From an uncultured Anaerococcus sp. (GTDB lineage Bacteria; Bacillota; Clostridia; Tissierellales; Peptoniphilaceae): a DNA stretch of 11,313 nt. This document shows, piece by piece, positions 8,168-11,313 of the stretch. The notes below the pieces were generated by a model. The model was not told the DNA's origin, ran no database searches, and was given only the letters and a program-made list of their open reading frames with translations. Position 1 is the first letter of the stretch; each line of letters starts with the position of its first letter. Location: NCBI RefSeq assembly GCF_943912385.1, contig NZ_CALTTY010000030.1:1-11313 (forward strand). Direction: 5' to 3'. The position numbers and the translations under genes were made by a program.

Positions 8168-8172
8168 AGGAG
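8168..8172 (+). promoter_or_regulatory. Ribosome binding site of the FakA middle-domain gene
   Basis: AGGAG is centred about 11 bases before the ATG at 8182, leaving a nine-base spacer. The 84-base gap after telA holds a small palindrome TACTAT-AA-ATAGTA (8102-8115) and AT-rich DNA. I found no promoter there with two good boxes. Confidence 0.7.
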
Positions 8173-8181
8173 CTACTTATC

Positions 8182-8466
8182 ATGCACGAAGAAATAAAAC
8201 CAGGCGATAAAATTGAATACAAGTTTGACTGCCAAATGCTAATAGCAAGAGTCGACAAGGACCTAGACGAAGACGAGATCTTCGACTACATCTCTGAAAA
8301 CATAGAAGGAGACAGCCTCCTTGCTGTGGGAGATGAGGATCTAATAAAAATCCACTTCCACTCCAACAAACCATGGGAGGTCTTAGAATACGCAGCAAGC
8401 CTAGGAGATATCCACGACATAGTCTTTGAAAACATGCAAAGACAAGCCGACGGGCTCCAAGGTTAA
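8182..8466 (+). CDS. Stand-alone FakA middle-domain-like protein
   Basis: This 94-residue protein aligns by eye only with the middle domain of FakA, the fatty acid kinase (YloV/DhaL-type) that phosphorylates FakB-bound fatty acids. The matching pieces are an N-terminal strand with Cys17 (FDCQM, where FakA has a YCTEF-type segment), the block GDSLLAVGDEDLIKIHFH (His58 and His60), and a C-terminal LGDIHDIVFENMQRQ. Cys and two His at these positions are reported as functionally important in the FakA middle domain (recalled knowledge), and all three are kept. The N-terminal ATP-binding DhaL domain and the C-terminal FakB-interacting domain are both absent. Neither the gene nor its neighbourhood shows remnants of them, so this looks like a designed single-domain protein and not a broken fakA. 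It may be co-transcribed with xpaC-telA. Possible roles are a regulator or competitor of full-length FakA (inference). Confidence 0.78.
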   Translation: MHEEIKPGDKIEYKFDCQMLIARVDKDLDEDEIFDYISENIEGDSLLAVGDEDLIKIHFHSNKPWEVLEYAASLGDIHDIVFENMQRQADGLQG

Positions 8467-8475
8467 TTTAACTAC

Positions 8476-8521
8476 AAAAAATCCAGTTATTAAGAAAAAC
8501 TTAATAACTGGATTTTTATTT
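8476..8521. terminator. Strong bidirectional intrinsic terminator
   Basis: Long hairpin with arms 8476-8494 and 8500-8517 (core ATCCAGTTATTAAG and its exact complement) and an AAAAA loop. A T-rich tract follows on the plus strand, and a run of T follows on the minus strand. It ends the plus-strand xpaC-telA-FakA-like run and also serves the converging brnTA transcript. Confidence 0.93.
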
Positions 8522-8577
8522 TGCTTATTATTTGCCTTGTGTGTCTCAGGCTTTATTGGTTAATATGCTAATATTTT

Positions 8578-8793
8578 CTACTTCCACTCCAAACTAGGCT
8601 CTAATTTCTTGTCTACACAATCAAGCAGATACATATTTATAAGAGTTTGATAAGGGATTCCAAATTCTTCTGCCTGGTCTTTGAAATAAGCGATGACATT
8701 TTCGCTTAAATTGATTGTGATTTGCTTTTTTAATTTAGAAGCATAAGGGTTTTTTCTTGGTTTTAAATTTTTAATATCATAGTCTTCGCGCAT
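8578..8793 (-). CDS. brnA: BrnA-family antitoxin
   Basis: Antitoxin of the type II BrnT/BrnA system, 71 residues. It contains the family signature PYASKLKKQITINLSENVI followed by a helical segment ending in IPYQTLINMYLLDC, a ribbon-helix-helix DNA-binding fold. BrnA proteins bind and neutralise BrnT and repress the operon promoter (established). I chose the ATG at 8793 because AAAGGTGAT stands directly upstream and the protein then begins MREDYD, as is usual for the family. A longer frame from 8844 would overlap brnT by 41 bases and add a Lys-rich extension. The gene follows brnT after a 10-base gap, so the order is toxin first, as is typical. Downstream is the bidirectional terminator. Confidence 0.93.
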   Translation of the reverse strand: MREDYDIKNLKPRKNPYASKLKKQITINLSENVIAYFKDQAEEFGIPYQTLINMYLLDCVDKKLEPSLEWK

Positions 8794-8803
8794 CTTATCA
8801 CCT

Positions 8804-9091
8804 TTAATTTTCTTCGTAGTATTTTCTTTCTCTCTTGCTTGCATGTCTTGCTGATATAATTCTTATCACACCCCCATCTTCCCTCAGGCAGTGACTTACA
8901 ATGCAAATTCTATCTCTATTCGTGTACCCCAAAATCAAAAATCTCTCTTCGTAAATCGAATGATCTGGGTCATCAAACAAAATGGCGTTCACATCATAAA
9001 ATACTGTTTTTGCCTCTTCAAAAGATAAACGGTGCTTTCTTTTATTTATAGAATTTTTATTCTCATCCCATTCAAATCTTATAATATCCAT
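8804..9091 (-). CDS. brnT: BrnT-family ribonuclease toxin
   Basis: Toxin of the BrnT/BrnA system, 95 residues, a RelE-like ribonuclease that inhibits translation and is held inactive by BrnA (established for Brucella BrnT). Family hallmarks in order: FEWDENKNSINKRKH (residues 6-20), SFEEAKTVF (23-31), HSIYEERF (44-51), a basic His67/Arg70 segment, RIISARHASKRERKYYEE (77-94). The conserved Lys, His, Glu and Arg positions are all present, so the toxin looks intact. The ATG at 9091 has no Shine-Dalgarno sequence. A consensus promoter lies so close upstream that the transcript should start at or next to the ATG. The brnA ribosome binding site begins at the brnT stop, which couples the two. Confidence 0.95.
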   Translation of the reverse strand: MDIIRFEWDENKNSINKRKHRLSFEEAKTVFYDVNAILFDDPDHSIYEERFLILGYTNRDRICIVSHCLREDGGVIRIISARHASKRERKYYEEN

Positions 9092-9109
9092 AATTATATT
9101 ATAATTATA
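9090..9109. promoter_or_regulatory. Candidate BrnA operator: two 9-bp direct repeats
   Basis: ATAATTATA occurs at 9090-9098 and again at 9101-9109, an 11-bp period, or one turn of the helix. TATAATTATA (9100-9109) is also a perfect palindrome. The boxes cover the -10 element and start codon of brnT, where a ribbon-helix-helix repressor would be expected to sit. BrnA autorepression is established for the family; the site itself is inferred. Confidence 0.6.
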
Positions 9110-9126
9110 TAATACATAAATGTCAA
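9098..9126 (-). promoter_or_regulatory. Consensus promoter of brnTA
   Basis: TTGACA (9126-9121) and TATAAT (9103-9098) are both perfect and separated by 17 bases. Only six bases lie between the -10 box and the ATG, so transcription is expected to begin at or next to the first base of the start codon. Confidence 0.85.
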
Positions 9127-9161
9127 TTATAATTTCACAAAAACTTTGTATCTTTTAATAA

Positions 9162-9210
9162 AAAAGGTCTCAAAACCAGCCAGAATTTCCGGCAAGTTTT
9201 GAGGCCTTTT
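9162..9210 (-). terminator. Terminator of the malic enzyme gene
   Basis: A 15-base stem (9162-9176 with 9196-9210, one G-T pair) encloses a smaller GCC/GGC hairpin. On the minus strand it ends in TTTTTT. It lies 16 bases beyond the malic enzyme stop and insulates that gene from brnTA. The plus-strand side also ends in a T-rich tract, so it may work both ways. Confidence 0.9.
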
Positions 9211-9226
9211 GTTTTTGCTTATTTTC

Positions 9227-10381
9227 TTATTTGATTTCAGCTTTTACAGCTTCTGCAACTGCCTCTGCCACTCCTTTTTCGAAGGCTCCTGGGATGACAT
9301 AATCTTCTGATAGTTTGTCAGCAGAAACTAAGTCCGCCAGGGCCCTTGCTGCGGCAAGTTTCATAGAATCTGTAATCTCTTCTGCATTGGCATCTAAGGC
9401 TCCCCTAAAGATACCTGGAAAGGCTAGGACATTATTGATTTGGTTAGGGAAGTCTGACCTACCTGTTGCGACAACCCTGGCACCGGCCTCCTTGGCATCG
9501 GCTGGGTCGATTTCTGGAACTGGGTTTGCCATGGCAAATACTATTGGGTCAGCTGCCATGGCTTTGATATCTTCTTCATCTATAACTCCAGGGACAGACA
9601 CGCCCACAAAAACATCACATCCCTTGATAGCTTCTTTTAGGCTACAAGCTAGGTTTTCCTTGTTGGTAATCTTAGAAAGCTCTGCCTTTACAGGATTGTC
9701 TCCATCTAGGTGGCTATCGTTTATTGTTCCCCTAGAGTCGCAGGCTATGACATCCCTCACCCCCAGATCTATAAGGAGTTTTGAAATAGAATATCCTGCT
9801 GCACCTGCACCAGATACTAGGACCTTTATATCTTCTACCTTCTTGTCTACTAATTTTAACGAATTGATCAGGGCTGCCACTGTTACAATGGCTGTGCCGT
9901 GCTGGTCATCGTGGAAAACTGGTATATCAAGGATTTCCTTGAGCTTATTTTCTATATAAACACACCTTGGTGAAGAAATATCTTCCAGGTTAATCCCGCC
10001 AAAACCAGGGGCAATATTTTTAATTGTCTCTATAATTTCATCTGGATCTTTAGTATCGAGGACAATCGGAACTGCGTTTACATCGCCAAATTCCTTAAAT
10101 AAAACTGCCTTACCTTCCATAACTGGCATGGCAGCCTTTGGCCCAATATCCCCAAGACCCAAAACAGCTGTCCCATCCGAAATTACAGCTATGGTATTGG
10201 CCTTTGAGGTATAAGTGTAGGCTTTCCTCTCATCCTCGTGGATTTTCCTACAAGGTTCCGCCACGCCAGGCGTATAGGCATAGGTCAAATCCTCGGCATT
10301 GGAAACCTTTGCCTTAACATCAGTAGCAAGCTTCCCCTGCCATTGTTCGTGTTTTTTAAGTGCTTTTTCGTAAACGTTCAT
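9227..10381 (-). CDS. NAD-type malic enzyme (malate to pyruvate)
   Basis: Oxidative decarboxylation of malate to pyruvate and CO2 with reduction of a nicotinamide cofactor, in the cytoplasm. The 384 residues match the short bacterial form (about 390-410). Visible elements are YTPGVAEPC with probable catalytic Tyr36, MEGKAVLFKEFG with Lys91, metal ligands Glu133/Asp134 (NLEDISSP) and Asp159 (FHDDQHGTA), the Rossmann loop GAGAAG (191-196), and FAMANPVPEI near the C-terminal substrate region. Asp215 at the end of the second Rossmann strand (VIACDSRG) favours NAD over NADP (inference). No phosphotransacetylase-like extension is present, unlike long MaeB forms. The start is supported by a G-tract ribosome binding site. 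It may be co-transcribed with the upstream acetyltransferase gene, 148 bases away, but nothing shows a functional link. Confidence 0.96.
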   Translation of the reverse strand: MNVYEKALKKHEQWQGKLATDVKAKVSNAEDLTYAYTPGVAEPCRKIHEDERKAYTYTSKANTIAVISDGTAVLGLGDIGPKAAMPVMEGKAVLFKEFGDVNAVPIVLDTKDPDEIIETIKNIAPGFGGINLEDISSPRCVYIENKLKEILDIPVFHDDQHGTAIVTVAALINSLKLVDKKVEDIKVLVSGAGAAGYSISKLLIDLGVRDVIACDSRGTINDSHLDGDNPVKAELSKITNKENLACSLKEAIKGCDVFVGVSVPGVIDEEDIKAMAADPIVFAMANPVPEIDPADAKEAGARVVATGRSDFPNQINNVLAFPGIFRGALDANAEEITDSMKLAAARALADLVSADKLSEDYVIPGAFEKGVAEAVAEAVKAEIK

Positions 10382-10386
10382 AAAAT

Positions 10387-10393
10387 CCCCCCC
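10387..10393 (-). promoter_or_regulatory. Unusual all-G ribosome binding site (G7)
   Basis: Seven consecutive G on the minus strand, five bases before the malic enzyme ATG, form the only Shine-Dalgarno-like sequence. A homopolymer here could vary in length through slippage and so change spacing and translation rate (inference). Confidence 0.75.
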
Positions 10394-10529
10394 AAAATAA
10401 TTTATGTAATAATTTTAAACTTATTTCTCTATTCTTTTAGACTTCTACCCCTAAAATATCCTTCCTAACCAATACAAGTTCGAAAGAAGCCAATGAAAAC
10501 AAAGCCTCCCTAAAATGACCTTCTAATAC

Positions 10530-10934
10530 TTACCTCATAAATGAAAGACAGCCATAAGTATTAACTGGTTTTAAGCCTGACTTTTCATAAAATCTTCTAT
10601 TTTTCTTACTATCTTCGGTCAAAAGAACAAACTGGCGGATGTGAGAATTATCATTTAAGACCATCTCTAAAAGCCTAGTGCCAAGTCCCTTTCCCTGGTA
10701 GGCTTTAAGGATTAATATATCCTGAAGATAGCAAATCGTAACTCCATCCCCCACAGTCCTGGCAAGACCGACTAGGGTTTTCCCATCCCAAAGTGTCCAA
10801 ATATCTAGGGACTTTTCTATAGATTTTTTTAAAGTTTCTGGCTCATTTGTATAAGCCGTCCATCCACAATCATCATATAGATTTATCAAACCATCAAGGT
10901 CAGGAACTAAACCCTTTTCTATCTCTATATCCAT
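10530..10934 (-). CDS. GNAT-family N-acetyltransferase
   Basis: Acetyl-CoA-dependent N-acetyltransferase of 134 residues, about the normal size for a minimal GNAT domain. Motif A is clear: the strand DILILKAYQ followed by the pyrophosphate-binding loop QGKGLG (80-85) and helix TRLLEMVL. The final RRFYEKSGLKPV is the usual motif B segment, with a likely general-acid Tyr. The substrate cannot be predicted. Similar small proteins are annotated as aminoglycoside-like, spermidine-like or ribosomal-protein acetyltransferases without evidence. The ATG is preceded by a strong GAGGAGGG (10946-10939). Malic enzyme follows on the same strand. Confidence 0.93.
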   Translation of the reverse strand: MDIEIEKGLVPDLDGLINLYDDCGWTAYTNEPETLKKSIEKSLDIWTLWDGKTLVGLARTVGDGVTICYLQDILILKAYQGKGLGTRLLEMVLNDNSHIRQFVLLTEDSKKNRRFYEKSGLKPVNTYGCLSFMR

Positions 10935-10963
10935 ACTACCCTCCTCTTTATAAGTATATCTTT

Positions 10964-10969
10964 ATTATA
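10964..10969 (-). promoter_or_regulatory. Candidate -10 box of the acetyltransferase gene
   Basis: A perfect TATAAT on the minus strand, 29 bases before the ATG and upstream of the ribosome binding site. No good -35 is present at the expected distance, so this is a weak call. Confidence 0.45.
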
Positions 10970-10997
10970 TACTATGGAGGAAAAGAAATATAGGGTT

Positions 10998-11047
10998 TTT
11001 TTATCCTAGCTAAGTTATGATTCTTTTTATCCTGGATAAATTATAAT
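10998..11047 (+). repeat. Tandem pair of 24-bp repeats
   Basis: Two units (10998-11021 and 11024-11047), each starting TTTTTATCCT, match at 20 of 24 positions with a 26-base period. The second unit contains the palindrome TTTATCC-T-GGATAAA (11026-11040), which corresponds in position to CTTATC-ATG-GATAAG in the left repeat element. The pair therefore marks the inner edge of the right element. Confidence 0.75.
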
Positions 11048-11313
11048 TATCTATTAAATTATATATTGTTTCTATTTACAGTTGAATCTTCGTCTAAAGG
11101 GGGAGGCCCAGGAGTGTTATCACTAAGTGAGTCTATCAATCCAGGATTTTTTCTACAAAATACTTCATTCATAACGTGATTTTTATCTTATAAGATTTTA
11201 TTCTACTTACTATTGAATCTTCGTAAAAAGGGGAGTCCCAAGGGACCTTCCGTACGGTCTGTAGTACTCCCCAAAAGTTGTAGCTAGAAAAGAGGCTACA
11301 TGAAAAAATATAA
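11025..11313 (-). repeat. Right copy of composite multi-hairpin repeat element
   Basis: Inverted counterpart of the left element and part of the 379-base gene-free stretch after the acetyltransferase gene. Read on the minus strand from the window edge it has the same order: a hairpin TGTAGC/GCTACA, outer stem GGGGAG/CTCCCC (plus-strand arms 11267-11272 and 11230-11235), inner stem GACC/GGTC (11256-11259 with 11244-11247), and core hairpin (11200-11218). A spacer with the 12-bp palindrome ATCTTATAAGAT (11185-11196) follows, then a second unit with TCAC/GTGA (11120-11123 with 11127-11130), a second core (11069-11087) and the inner palindrome. The spacers have diverged while the hairpins and cores are kept. 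No coding potential was seen. Confidence 0.75.
11259..11312 (-). repeat. Identical terminal inverted repeat, right (54 bp)
   Basis: The reverse complement equals bases 1-54 exactly and extends to one base before the window end. See the left copy for interpretation as a contig break in a dispersed repeat. Confidence 0.9.

Noticed and set aside
8794..8844. Extended N-terminus for BrnA
   Set aside because: It would overlap brnT by 41 bases and place the good ribosome binding site inside the coding region. The family normally starts at the MRE-type sequence at 8793.
9315..9959. 214-codon open frame antisense to malic enzyme
   Set aside because: Low-complexity Ala/Ser-rich translation lying wholly within the strongly supported malic enzyme gene on the other strand.
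11185..11196. Palindrome ATCTTATAAGAT as an independent operator
   Set aside because: It lies in the spacer of the repeat element with no gene nearby to control, and it is not kept in the left copy.
1..11313. The whole window as a transposon or circular element bounded by inverted repeats
   Set aside because: Gene content is chromosomal (malic enzyme, M16C peptidase, xpaC-telA), with no transposase, integrase or replication gene. The ends are inverted, not direct, so they do not indicate a circle.

Overview
The window reads as a chromosomal piece of a low-GC, anaerobic member of the Bacillota. A Tissierellia/Peptoniphilaceae type (Anaerococcus- or Peptoniphilus-like) is my best guess. The reasons are the AT-rich intergenic DNA, AGG/AGA and ATA codon preference, strong AGGAGG-type ribosome binding sites, an oxygen-sensitive glycyl radical enzyme, and a cytoplasmic PreP-like M16C peptidase. 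The genus is inferred, not demonstrated.

Layout. Positions 1-290 and 11025-11313 carry the same multi-hairpin, non-coding repeat in inverted orientation. The outermost 54 bases are identical and end at (left) or one base from (right) the window edge, which suggests the window is a whole assembly contig that broke in a dispersed repeat. Inside the left repeat, on the minus strand, is a glycyl radical enzyme (314-2737) with no activase in view. It is divergent from an M16C metallopeptidase (2917-5781), and the two putative promoters share a -35 region. Next on the plus strand come xpaC (5901-6992) and telA (6985-8097), overlapping and with their own promoter. A 94-residue protein follows (8182-8466) that corresponds only to the middle domain of the fatty acid kinase FakA. 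A strong bidirectional terminator (8476-8521) separates this plus-strand run from minus-strand genes: a BrnT/BrnA toxin-antitoxin pair (8578-9091), a NAD-type malic enzyme (9227-10381) and a GNAT acetyltransferase (10530-10934).

How the genes may work together. XpaC and TelA are a known conserved pair linked to envelope stress or toxic anion resistance. The FakA middle-domain protein lies just downstream with no terminator between, so it may be co-transcribed. BrnT appears to start from a consensus promoter placed so that the transcript begins at or next to its ATG, with no ribosome binding site. Two identical 9-bp AT-rich boxes one helical turn apart over the -10 region look like the BrnA operator. 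The glycyl radical enzyme and malic enzyme fit fermentative metabolism but share no operon. The least explained material is the modular terminal repeat, where one hairpin stem has changed on both sides while keeping its pairing.
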